DNA of 64,000 nt from Bilabrum cf. latius (Eukaryota; Bigyra: Bicosoecida; Bigyra; Bicosoecida), in the NCBI GenBank assembly GCA_965178125.1, contig OZ237735.1, positions 620,001 through 684,000 on the forward strand. Direction: 5' to 3'. Under the pieces are notes generated by a model. That model made no database searches and was not told where the DNA came from. It saw only the letters and a list, made by a program, of their open reading frames with translations. Made by a program: the position numbers and the translations under genes. How positions within the stretch are numbered: the first letter of the stretch is position 1; every line of letters begins with the position of its first letter. Below are positions 27,390 through 38,741 of the stretch, piece by piece.

Positions 27390-27460
27390 GTGACGTAGTC
27401 CGAAAATAAAATAGGAATATAATGTCATTATATTCCTATTTTATTTTCGGACTACGTCAC
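27390..27460. repeat. Perfect 71-nt palindrome at the virophage-host border
   Basis: Arms 27390-27424 and 27426-27460 (35 bases each) are exact reverse complements around a single T at 27425. The outer 12 bases read GTGACGTAGTCC; the inner part is AT-rich. The bases just outside do not pair. GC-rich host sequence starts at 27461. The open frame of the BCS1-like host gene runs into it and ends at a TAA inside (27428-27430). Confidence 0.95.
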
Positions 27461-30400
27461 CGCCTCGAGTGCATCCTGGATATCCTGCGCGGATGACCTA
27501 TCACCGCCCTACACGACCTGCTCTACTACCTTGGACACGTGCACCTCCAGCACTTGCGCGGCAGCGGCAGCTGTCGATGGCCCCGCTGCATCCTCTGGAC
27601 CCCCCGCAGCACCAGCACCAGGCCCAGGCCCAGGCTGGCTGCTGGCGGCGCCGCCCCCGGCCGAACCCTCGCTGCTTGTCACGGCAGGTCCAGCTGCACC
27701 AGATACGGGCTTGCCACTCGTCATCGTGACCAGTCCGACCTCACCGGGGCCCCGATACCGCGCGTCGCACGCAAGCAGCCAATCCACGCACTGGAGCGCC
27801 CTGCTCCCGTCCAAGTCCTCAGGCCGCATCTCGGCAGCCTCAGGCTCCGAGGAGTCGCCACCTTTCGACTTGGACCCGCCACTGTCGCGCTTGCCACCGC
27901 TTGACTTGTCGCCATCACCGGTTCCAGGCTCCTCTAGCCCAAAGGCGACGGAGTCGGCCCACTCCCTCACCATCCCGATGGTGACCCGGCCCAGGCACGG
28001 GCGCAGCGCATCGACGATGCGATCAATCGCTTCCTGGGAAGCTCGCACGAAGGTCTGTCTGCAAGCATCCGCCAGCACGCATTCCTCGATTGCTGCTGTA
28101 GACAGGTACGCCACGTGTGCGCCCATGGTGAGCAGTGCCTGCAGCTCAAAGTGCTCGCTGGGGTCCAGCTCAAAATCGCCGACTTCGTGCTTGCGCGGAG
28201 ACCTCGAGTAGTCCAGCTGCTCGAGGAGCTGCCACATCGAATGCAATCGCTGAGCATGCAGCTTCTTGACGGCTCTGCTGAGGCCAGCGCGCCGGAATGC
28301 AACGCCGATGCTGTCGGCATGGAGGACGTCCCCGTGGACCACCGATTTTGCCGAAAGCGATGCTGGCTTGCTACCTGCACCCTCTGGGACACTCGTATCC
28401 TCGCCGCTCGTGTGCATGCCCGCCAGTTTAGTCTTGTGCTGAACCCGTGCGATCAAGCGAAGGCCAGCTCCCTCGCTGCTGGAGCTAAACGCGTCGGCCG
28501 CACCAGCTGAGGCCTGGTCGCTGGGGTGTTCCGCGACGCACCTTGACTGTGCCACGGCTTTGGAGTGGAGCATCAAGCTGCGAACCATGTAGCCGGCAGC
28601 GCGGGCGCTGACGCCGATGAGTGGGTAGCCTGCCGTATCGTGTCGGGATGCGAGGCGAAGCACGTCGAGCAGCTGCCACTCCGACACGAGTCCTGCGTGC
28701 TCGACAGCAGCCGTTTCCACAGCTTCCAGTGCCGCAGCATACCCATTTACTGCTTCGTGGAATACGGACCTGAACAGCCTGCGAGCAGAGGCCCTGGCCC
28801 CAGCGTCGTCGCCGGGACGACATCCGACCAGGCACAGGCCCCTCACGGCTGAAGGCTTGAACCGAAGGCAGTCCTTGACTCTCTCTACCACCCGAGCATC
28901 GCACATTCCAGCCTTCTTCGCGTTGTCGCTTTTCTCCAGTACACCCCGCAGATCACCCACCGTGACGGCATCTGCAAAGTGCGCAAGCGACGCGATGTAC
29001 CTCGCAGCCCCAGCCGCTCGCAGCAGCCCATCGCACGGCGCGGCCTCCGAAGTGATGCGTCTGATCCAGCTTTTCTGCTCCCTCGCCTGCACAGCAACGG
29101 TAGGATCATGCGCCGCGCCGTCGCCCTGGCTCAGCGCGACTTGCCCCTCGATCCCAGCCGCCGCCAGGGGGTCCTCCCCGACCGCCAGCAGGTCGAGCAC
29201 CGCGCCCTGCTTGCCTCTCATGAGGGTGCGACCCGTGCGAATGAACGCAGCGATGCGATCTTGCAAGGATTCAAGCACCTCTGGCTCTACTCGGTCACCC
29301 GTGCTGCATGCTCTGCCTCCTGCACCCAGAGCTGCGCTGCACAATTTGCTCACCTGGGCGAGTGACAGGCTGTTGGGTGGCACGATCCTTGCTGCTTGCT
29401 CTGCTGCGGATTTCACATCGGCTGTCACAATCACGTCAGTTGATGCTGTTGACGATCTACGAAGCACGATAGGCTGCTGCAGACCCACCTTTGTGTCCTT
29501 CTGGTCAATGCTTCCCTGCTTGACTGCTTCTGTAGGAGATTCAAGCCCCAGTGCATCGGCACCCGGAATACCTCGCCCCCCCTCAATGGTCTCCTCCTGC
29601 GAGAAGCACTCCATGATGCGGCGCTCCACCTGGGTCGGCGAGCACCACGCGAACTCCTTCATGGCATCCTCGTCGCCGGCACGCAGGGCCGCCAGCTGCC
29701 TCTGATGGCCCCGGATGGTGACCCCGTACTTGCTGAAGGAGCCCGGGTCATCAACGTCGATGTCATCCACGGTGATCACCCCCTCGCTCTCGAATCCCGG
29801 CAGGTACTGCTCCATGCCCGCCCTGAACAGCCACTCGTGTATGGACATGAGGTTCCCAACGGTAGATATCTTGCCCTGCGCCTGCAGCAGGCTGTCCACG
29901 GCCGCCTGGCTGCTTGCAGCGCGAGGGTCGTCCCTGTGCTTGAGCAGGTGCCCTTGCAGCGCCGCGGGTGCCAGTTGCTTGCGACTGCATCGCTGAGCGA
30001 ATGTCTGGGCCATCATCTCCAGCTCTTTCGTGGTGAAGGCCGCTGCTGCAGAAGACTTGCTCGGAAACTATCTGCCCGTTGGGTCGGCTTGACCTGCGCC
30101 CGCGTCGTTCGAAGCGGATGGCTTTCCCGACATTCGATCCAGGGCCTCGGCATCCTCCTCCTCATGACCGTCCTGCTTGCCCCCTATTCGCCGCTGAATG
30201 CCGTGCGAATAGAAGTGCGTGAACATCTTGCGCATCTGATTCGGAGACGCGTAGTCGAGCTTGACGTGCACATCACAGCGGCCCGGGCGCACGAGGGCTG
30301 GATCGAGCTTCTGCAGGTGGTTGGTGGTCATGAACACGACTCGTCCTTGTTGAGAGGCCACCCCGTCCAGGGCGTTTAGGAGACCAGAGAAGGAGACGCC

Positions 30401-31309
30401 GACGCCTCCCTGGCTGGCGGCCTGCCGTTGCACGAATATGCCGTCGATGTCCTCTAGCAAGAGAATGGAGCGCGGAGGAGATTTCTAGAAGAGCTGCATG
30501 AGTCTGCGGTCGTCCACGCTGTTCCCCGCTAGGTTGACCACGCACACGTCCAGCTTTGGCTCCATCGCTCCCGCGATCGACATCACCGTGCTGGTCTTGC
30601 CGGTCCCTGGCGGGCCGTGCAGCATGTATCCGCGTCGCCATGGGACACCCCGGTCATCGTACCACTTCCTAGACGCAAAGAAGCGGTTCAAGTCAGCGAG
30701 CAGGTACTCCCCGATGTCCACCGTGCTGCCGTCAGGGCCGGCGGTCTTGTCGAGGATCACCGAGGAGAGGGGGCGAGGCTTGCGGGAATCGACCTTCATC
30801 CAGGTGCGCCAGCTGTAAGGGTGTGTAACAAATACTCTGGTGTTTTGCTGTTCTTCTTGGAAGGCGTACAGCTGCGCCTCGGCCACTAGTGTCTCGAGCA
30901 CCTTGCGATCCAGGCCAAGAGTCGAGATGCGCAGGTACCTGCGCACAGTAGGCTGATTGTCCCAGCCTTCCGTGCTAGGCTTAGCGCTCCAGCGAGTTAT
31001 CCACATGATACGCCCAGAGTACAGCAGCAAGCTCATGCCATCCCCCTCGTCAAACTTGAGAGGAGGCGGACCGCTGCCCTTCGTTTCCTTTGCCTTCCGA
31101 CGGTCAATTTCTACACGGGACGCGCGCGATGTAAGGAGCGTGTAGCTAGGATGATCTTGCAGCCACGTGCTGATATGATCGAAGCTGTCATCGCTAGATT
31201 CGACCGTGAGCTGGACGACTAGTTGGCCCCTGGCCCACGACCACCAAGCTGAAGCGTTCTGATAGACCTTGGCCCCGATCACGACGGCAAAGCCCCAGAC
31301 CCATGGCAT
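27428..31309 (-). CDS. BCS1-like mitochondrial AAA ATPase with long C-terminal region and SAM domain (TAG read as Gln)
   Basis: 1,293 residues with four in-frame TAG codons (30485, 30068, 27509, 27452). N-terminal: one likely membrane segment (VWGFAVVIGAKVY) and a BCS1_N-like region. AAA core: Walker A HGPPGTGKTST, Walker B SILLLEDIDG, sensor FMTTNHLQKLDPALVRPGRCD. The TAG at 30485 falls between LMQLF and KSPPRSILLLEDID, inside the ATPase core, so it must be read through. After the core, SIHEWLFRAGMEQYLPGFE marks a SAM domain, followed by a long Ala/Ser-rich part. Canonical BCS1 (about 420 residues) inserts the Rieske protein of complex III; the extension is unusual. The 3' end lies in the virophage palindrome, so the native C-terminus may be lost. 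The start may lie further upstream. Confidence 0.8.
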
Positions 31310-31976
31310 TGACAATAAATCTACGATCCATCCACCCGCTTTGCTGTGAGGCTCTCCGTGTTCCGAACCAGGAGAATCCTCATCCGCGGTGCGCTCGGAT
31401 ACCTGCTCAGCGTCCTAGATCTACGTCACGACAGACTAGTTATCAGCTCCGAATGCAAACAAGACATTCAAACTACAAAGTACTAGCGAAAATACAGGGC
31501 TGTAGATCATTAGTACGCTTGCTGAGCTGACTCTGATGCCCAAGAACAGATCGCAAAACAGCGGATTCAGACTATGAACTTCCGGTTTTGCGCGAATTGT
31601 CGGGAATAGCTTGACCGGCCTCGTTGCCCAGCCTGGTTTGATATACAGGGCTGGCATGGTGAACCACGACCCCTTTGATGGCTCGCTGGCAGGGCGTCAG
31701 CCGCAGGACTGCTGAGAGGGCGACCACTGGGCTAGAGGCAGCGGTTGGGGGTCCGCTGGAGCCACCTATCGAGCGGCGTGCTGCTGTGCCTACCAAGGCT
31801 GCCCGTGAACAGTCCGGTGATCAAGCTTTAAGACGAGTTTAGAACGACAACGGTTGCTGTACAGGCGCAGATTGCAGGCACTAGAGTCTATGACTTCGGT
31901 TGTTCCGGAGTGTTTTGAAACGTGTACTTTCAGCCGGCCAGGCGAGGCCTCATTTCCATTCCAGCTTCTGTTTCTT
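31310..31976. other. Divergent intergenic region, BCS1-like / aminopeptidase
   Basis: The minus-strand frame of the BCS1-like gene stays open upstream to about 31657 if TAG is sense, with a hydrophobic, less GC-rich stretch that could be an intron or a 5' extension. Otherwise nothing is recognised; the region should hold two promoters. Confidence 0.5.
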
Positions 31977-34385
31977 ATGGCATCCGTCGCTGCTTCCTCT
32001 CGAGCGTCATAGCTAGTAGCTCGGCTGAGCGCTGTGCGGGCGATTCTGGCCAGGAGGTCTGTGCAGGCATTCGTAGTGCCCACGTCTGACGCCCACGAGA
32101 GCGAGTACGTTGCAGACTGCGATGCGCGCAGGGTGTACCTATCTGGATTCACTGGCTCCGCAGGAACAGCAGTAATTACCGCTGATCATGCCAAGTTGTG
32201 GACAGATGGCAGGTATTTTGCTCAGGCGAATGCCGAGCTTGTGGAGCCGTGGCAGCTCGTCAAAGATCGGCTTGCAACCTCTCCGACTGTAGGAGGCTGG
32301 CTTTCCTCCGAAGAAGCAGGACTTCCTGCCGAATCATAGGTCGGCGTTGATCCTCGTACCGTGACAATCTCGATGGCGAAGAGTATGCAAGCTGCTCTCG
32401 GGGCCACGGGGCATACGCTTAAAGCTCTCGACAGCAATCCTGTCGACGAGGTATGGGGAGAAGACCGCCCGAATGCTCCAGCCGACCCTGTTCGAGTACA
32501 TCCGGACGATCTGGCGGGCGAGAGCGTGGCATCAAAGTTGGACCGGCTCAGGGAGAAGATGAGGGCGAGCAAGGCAGTTGCCCTTGTTGTCACGGCTCTG
32601 GATGAGGTCGCCTGGCTGCTGAACATGAGGGGCAGCGATGTTGAATGCAACCCTGTATTCTTCGGATTCGTGATCGTGACTGCCGCTCCGAAGGGCACGA
32701 CTGGGAGTGAAGCGTCGTCGTCCTCATCCGCCGCAGCATCTGCTTCCTCCTCTGGTGAAGTGAGCATCAACCCAAGCACCGACGGTGCGTACGTCTTCCT
32801 GCCCCCGGGCAAGCTGGACATCCCCGCGAAATCCGATGGCCCCCCTGCCAAGGGACCCAGCCCCCGGGAGCACCTGGCTGCGTGTGGGGTGCAGGTGCAT
32901 GAATACGAGCAGGTGTACGGTGCGGTGGAGAGCATTGCACGGTGGTGCGCGGCCGCCGGCCCATCCAAGCTGTGGATTGACCCCAACGTGGCCAACTGGG
33001 ATGTCCTCAAGGCGGCCCAGAGGGGTTTCCCCACCGACGGGGTTGTCGACACCCCGGGGGTGGTGCACCTGCAGGCTGGCCCCATCCCGCTCATGAAGGC
33101 CGTCAAGAACGATGCGGAGCTGAAGGGATTCGCCGACTGCCACATCCGGGATGGCGCCGCGCTTTGCCGAACGTTCGCTAAGGTGTTCGCTGACGTGGGC
33201 AAGGCCCGAGGCGGGGTTCAGAGTGCCCCCCGGGTGACCGAGTACGACGTCGCCTAGGAGGCCCTCAAGCAGCGGGGCGCGGACCCGAGCTTCTTCTTTC
33301 CCTCTTTTGCCACCATCGCGGGGTCGGGACCCAACGGGGCCGTGATCCACTACGACCCTGAGGAGGACACTGCCCTGGAGGTTAAGCTAGGGAGGCAGCT
33401 GCTCGTTGACTCAGGCGGGCAGTACGCTGACGGCACCACGGACGTGACGCGAACCATGGTGGTGCCTCGTGACTCGGAGGCTGGTGCGGCCGCGGATCTG
33501 GGGGCCTTCCAGCGCAGGTGCAACACGCGCGTGTTCCAGGGCTTCGTGAGCATCGCCAATGCTGTGTTCCCCCAGGGAACAAGGGGCGAGCAGCTCGACG
33601 CGCTGGCCCGGATGCACCTCTGGAGGGACGGCCTCAACTTCAACCACGGCACCGGTCACGGGGTGGGCGCATTTCTCAACGTGCACGAGGGACCTCACGG
33701 GATCGCGCCGAGGGGGAGGCCCTACCACGGGGGCATGGTCGCTGGCATGACTGTGACGGACGAGCCGGGGTACTACCAGGAGGGCCAGACCGTCCCGGGA
33801 GACTAGGGAGACGCCGCTGGTGCTAGCGCTGGGGCCGGAGCAAGCAAGGGCCAGGTGGCCATGGAGGGCGGGGCCGCTGCGGGCGGGAGCGGCGAAGCCG
33901 CGCTGTGCGGGGAGGGCTTTGGGTACCGCGTGGAGAACGTTCTTTCCATCGTGAAGGCGGATCGGGCCCTGTGCCCACACCGGTTCGGCGGCAGCCAGGT
34001 ACTTCGATTCGGGCACCTGACGTGGGTGCCCATACAGGCCGACTTGTTCGACCTCGAGCTGCTGTCGGGAACGGAGCGGAGGTTCCTGGACACGTACAAC
34101 GCGGAGTGCAGGCGCCTCCTGACCCCGCTGCTGCAGGCCGGTGCGGACAGGGCAGGCACGGCTGCACAGGGCCCGCACGGTGTGGCTGCGCCCGCGGACG
34201 CGGAGGACGACAAGAGGGGGCTGGAGTGGATGATGAGGCTCACGCGGCCTGTGGGCGGCTGGGACCCATCCAACGACCTGGAGAGGTCGCCGTCGCTGGT
34301 GGACTCTCCGTTCTACGATGGGCAGGGGATCCTTGGGGCGGAGGCTGCTGCGGGCGGCGCAGGCAGCAAGCGAGCCCGCACGTGA
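31977..34385 (+). CDS. Xaa-Pro aminopeptidase (aminopeptidase P1-like; TAG read as Gln)
   Basis: 802 residues, four in-frame TAG codons (32010, 32337, 33255, 33804), stop TGA. The N-terminal creatinase-like domain has SGFTGSAGTAVIT and LWTDGRYFAQA. The pita-bread catalytic domain shows metal ligands in LLVDSGGQYADGTTDVTRT (two Asp), GTGHGVGAFLNVHEG (His) and VTDEPGYYQEG (Glu). It would remove N-terminal residues before proline in the cytosol, using two metal ions. The ATG at 31977 is chosen because RASQLVARLSAVRAIL before the first recognised motif aligns with the family's usual start. The C-terminal part has Gly/Ala-rich inserts. No introns are needed. Confidence 0.9.
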
Positions 34386-34620
34386 AGGTTGCACGGCAGC
34401 TTGATGGCATAGAATCCTTTGCGTCTGGGGGGCTCTTCGGGAGACAGGTTTTGCACAGGCAGGAACGAACATGGGAATGGCCGGAGATGGCACGACTCGG
34501 AATAGAAACGATTTCATAATATCGTGGTTCAGGGGGCAATAAGTTATCTGTGTGAAATATATCAAGCAGAATTCTGTGGAATACGAATTAGACTTCGACT
34601 GCTCGTGAGCAGCTGTTGCT

Positions 34621-36639
34621 ATGCTCGGCTCACAGATATCTGCTGAGGTATGGGTAGAATTGCGGGAACAGTCTCTGCTTGCGTGGCCTGTTGTGACCAC
34701 CTACCTGCTGCAACTAGCAAGCATGGTTACAACAACAATAATTGTAGGGCATCTCCCGACTGCAGTTCCACTGGGAGCGGTTGCACTAGCAAATATGTGG
34801 GTAAACTCCACTGGTTTCTCCGTGATTCAGGGGTTAGCCACCGCACTAGATACCTTGATGGCGTAGGCTTACGGGGCGAGATCCTATGTACGGTTAGGGA
34901 GGCTGGCCTAGCGCGGGGTCTGCATTCTTAGCTTAGTGTGCGTTCCCATATCGGCATCATGGTGGTTCTCTGGAGCCGTGCTTTCGAATCTTGGATAGGA
35001 CCATGACACAGTTGAGCTCGCAGAGAAGTACTGCAGGATCCTTCTTGGTGGTTTATGGCCCGCTGTCATATTTGAGGTTGCCAAGAAGTACTTGCAGGCG
35101 CAAGGTATCGTGCTTCCAGCCATGGTAGCGGCAGCAGTGGGAGCCGTCACGAATGGCATACTGGCGTATGGAGCCGTTTACAAGTCATCTCTCGGGTTGA
35201 TGGGTGCTGCCGTAGCACAAGTAGTATCACAATGGGTGATGGCAGGCATTGGGGTAGGGTACGCCGTGTGGCTTCACCTGGCCAGGCGAGCCAATGCCGA
35301 AGGGTATGGAAAAATGAAAAGCCGAAACGTATCGTCATTGCAGCAATCGAAGAGCGGCGCATCGCAACTGCAGCAAGCCGCCGTTGAATCGGAAGCGGGT
35401 CACAATGCGCACTCGACCGGCTTGGACGAGCAAGTACTAGCCGTATCGCCGAGGCAGATGCCCATAACGTGGGGAGGGCTGCAGTGGACGGCTTGTTTCA
35501 GCGTGGCAGGTTGGCTCGAGTTCCTTGGGCTGGGCCTCCCTGGAATGCTCATGTCCATTATGGAATGGGCTGTCTATGAGGCATCTTCTGTGGCTGCCGG
35601 CCTTCTTGGCAAGGAGCAGCTGGCTGCGCACGCAGTGCTCGCCCAGGCAGGTGCTCTGAGCTACATGGTGCCTCTTGGCGTGAGCGTGGCTGCGGGTGTA
35701 AGGGTAGGACAGATGCTGGGCGCGAAGGACCCGGCAGGCGCCAAACGAGCCACGTCAGTGGCCGTGTTTCTCGGCTGGACCGCCGTTGCAATCACTGCGA
35801 GCACTTTCTACCTCGCTAGGTGGCCCTGGGCCAGCGCCTTTTCGGAGGATGCTGGCGTGCGGGAGGCGGCAGCCAACTCGATGTACATGCTGGCGATCTT
35901 TACGCTGCTGGACCAGTACTAGTGCGTGCTGTCGGGAATCATGCGTGGGATGGGGCGCCAGGGGGCAGGGGCGATCGTCAACGTGGTGTCGTACCTCGGG
36001 GCCGAGCTGCCCCTTGCCTTTGTTCTATCGGGACCGGCGGGGCTCGGGCTGGACGGCGTGTGGCTCGGGATATTCATCGGAGTGGTGATATCGTCAGTCA
36101 TGCTGACGTGGCTGACGCTGCGGAGCGACTGGGAGAAGCAGAGTCGACTGGCGGCCGAGCGGGCCTCGGGGCCTGGCGGTCCATCCAGTGTATCTGACGG
36201 TAGTGCAGGGGGGAGCGGGCGGGGTGCCTACGCACAGGTGGAAGGGGGCAAGGGGGGAGGGCTCGGTAGAAATCCCGGGGTGAACGGATCTGGATCGATC
36301 GCGGGCGGGCGCAGCGATTCGGAATAGGAAGGAGGGCTCGAGGCCCCGGCAGTGGGTCGGGGCCGAGGCAGGGGGCAGGACGTGTCTGGGCATGGCCTGG
36401 GGGTGGCTGGAAGCGATAGCGACTCTAGTGGTAGCGGACTAGAGATGGTATCGAGTGGATTGCGTATGATTGTGGAGGACGACTCGGAGGAGGAGGGGGG
36501 CGGCGACAAAGGCAAGGATGCCTCCATTGTGCCCTCCGTCCTGTCCGGGAGTGCGGCGGCGGTACAGTGGGACGATGAGATGGAGGAGGCCGGGGGCTTG
36601 GATCCACTGGAAGCAGAGGAAGGCAGGAGACAACTGTGA
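34621..36639 (+). CDS. MATE-family multidrug/toxin extrusion transporter (TAG read as Gln)
   Basis: 672 residues with in-frame TAG codons at 34864, 34909, 34999, 35920 and 36325; stop TGA. Expected pattern of 12 membrane helices. Three TAGs sit where the family has Gln: ALDTLMA-TAG-AYGAR (usual GQAYGA), SNLG-TAG-D (usual LLGQD) and DQY-TAG-CVLSG (usual D-x-x-Q-x-VLSG). These make the gene strong evidence for TAG = Gln. MATE proteins export organic cations or metabolites in exchange for H+ or Na+. A Ser/Gln-rich loop follows the sixth helix, and the cytosolic tail is acidic. No introns. Confidence 0.92.
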
Positions 36640-36660
36640 GGTACTCGGCTGGCTGTGCAT

Positions 36661-38607
36661 ATGGATGCATTGCATGCAAATGGAACGAACGAACCACTGC
36701 CGAACCTGCAACGAACCTGGCAGATCGCCGGACAATCCTCGGCCATTCCCTACAACGCCACTAGCATGGAGGAGCGTATCGATGATCTAATCCGCAGTTT
36801 GGATGATGCAGTGCAGTCGGTCGATATTGATCCCTCTGGGTCCATCACTGTGAACGAGGATGCCGGTGTTGATGCAATAATCAAAGTTGGCGCACATAGC
36901 GAGGCACCAGCTGCTGCTAGGGCTGAACTTGACTCGAAGATAAGCAGGATTTTGCAAAGAACGTCACCTAAAGGCAGCAGCGATAGAAAATCTAGATCAG
37001 GTGTAGGGGTGGAGGGCTCCTGCAGGCCGACGAGTAGGTCGGACTTCTTGCGAAGGCTGGCTACGTTCAGAGTTACGAACTGGTTTGGAAAGCCACATAG
37101 GTTGAGGCCGGCAATTTGTGCAGCGGCCGGCTGGGAAAGTACAGGATCAAAAGATGCGCTGAGATGCACAACGTGTAAGAGGATAGCCTGCATATCAAAC
37201 CCCCCAACTGGATGGGGTGCTTCGGGCGGCTCATCGAACAGTGCTGCCGACAGCAGTCAACAGCCTGCTATAAGAAGTGCTATTGATACAATTCATCACG
37301 CTGGGCACGGCCCAAAGTGTCCTTGGAGAGGCGCGTAGTGCCCAATGGCATTTGAGCGGATTCGCCCAGTTCCAAGCAAGCGATTGGCATAGACTTTTCT
37401 AGACAGCACTAAGAATGTAGGCGGATTGATTGAATCACTCATGAGCAAACACAGCGGTGATGCTGCGCGCATCTCTGTGCCGTTCTGGGACGCAGCTCGT
37501 GGGGCGCTAAACCACGGTCAAATCGACACTGTGGGGGGCCTTTGCCGCCGGCTGGTCGCAGGCGCAGGGGCAGGGACCCGGTAGGCATAGGCACATGTCA
37601 GTGGTGACGCCTCCGCACTCGCTCTCTCCAACCTGCCTGGCCCGCTCGGACTGGCGGTGGGAATGGTGCTGTGCGGGTGGGGGCTAGGGGATGAGCTAGG
37701 CGATGCAATGGGCTTGTCGAGCACCGCAGTGCGGTGCAGCGATTGCGGCGCGGAGCTCCGATGCTTCCACCTGCTGCAGCAGGATCAAGGCACCGGGCGG
37801 TCAGAGGGCTCAGCAGGCCAGAAGCGAGCAAGGGAGCAGCACAGACCCGGAGCAGGTGCTTCGCCATCATCCCGGCCCCCCGCGGAGCGACGCTCCGGGC
37901 AAGGCGCCGAGGAACCTTCCGCGAAACGTCCCCGCTCAGAGGACGAAAGCAGAGCGTAGAGTGGGGCAGCCACAGGGTCAGGATCAGGATCAGCTTAGCA
38001 GGCCGCTGGGTCTGCCAGGTCGTCATCGCTTGCAGCAGCAGGCCGCGGCACAAGCATGGACGCGTCATGCATGGACCCTCGGCGATGGCACGCGTACGGC
38101 TGCCCGTGGACTGCGCGCGCGTCTCGGATGCTCGGAGAGCACGAAGTCAAAGAGGTCCTCGGCTAGGAGAGGTGGGGCGTGCTGTCTGCAGCAGCAGCGG
38201 CTGCCTCCGACCGTGCTCCTGCCACCGGTGCCCCGCCGCTTGCAGAGTCGTCAGGCGCGGCAGCCTCGAGCACCCCTGCAAGCGGAAGCGCAAGTGGAAA
38301 GACCGGAAGCTCAGCGCAAGCGCAAAGTCCGCCGCCCGGAAGGTCTCCAACCCGCGCGCCTGCCGAGGTCCGCTCGTAGGTCCTTGCCGCGCTGCACACG
38401 CTGGACAAGGCGACTTCGAGGCAGGCGGGTTTGGGGTACACTGGCCTATCAGCAGGTGCTTCTGGGTCGGAGGATGACGACGAGCAGGAAGAAGGCGTCA
38501 TGGGTGCTGCCGGGGGTTCAGTCGTCGATGGCTGGGAAGTGTACGCCCAGGCCGTCGGGGTGTCGGTGCTGGCTTTCTAGGAGCGAGGGGCAGCAGAGAG
38601 CACGTGA
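36661..38607 (+). CDS. C3HC/NIPA-like zinc-finger protein (TAG read as Gln)
   Basis: 648 residues, nine in-frame TAG codons (37336, 37390, 37582, 37588, 37957, 37996, 38164, 38377, 38578, approximate for some), stop TGA. The first zinc finger: SDFLRRLATFRVTNWFGKP, then CAAAGWESTGSKDALRCTTC and HAGHGPKCPWRGA followed by TAG and CP. A second, weaker half has DPRRWHAYGCPW. This is the layout of ZC3HC1 (NIPA)/Rsm1 proteins, nuclear-pore-associated or RNA-export factors. The middle is Ser/Ala/Gly-rich. The start is set at the first ATG, only 21 bases after the MATE stop. The last codons lie in the first copy of a tandem repeat. Confidence 0.8.
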
Positions 38608-38669
38608 CGAGAAGGTTGTGTCGGTGCTGGCTTTCTAGGAGCGAGGGGCAGCAGAGAGCACCTGACGAG
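38561..38669. repeat. Tandem duplication of 51 bases across a stop codon
   Basis: 38561-38611 and 38619-38669 match over 51 bases with one difference (cacGtgac versus cacCtgac), 7 bases apart. The stop of the C3HC gene is in the first copy; the change in the second copy would remove that stop. Confidence 0.9.
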
Positions 38670-38741
38670 CCGGGGCCTTGATCTGCACATTGTCATTATA
38701 GATTCGTCTTTTCTAAGCTTTAATCCTCCTCTAAACCCACT

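Noticed and set aside
27531-30379. Plus-strand frames opposite the BCS1-like gene
   Set aside because: Antisense shadows of a gene with AAA and SAM domains; no domain content of their own.
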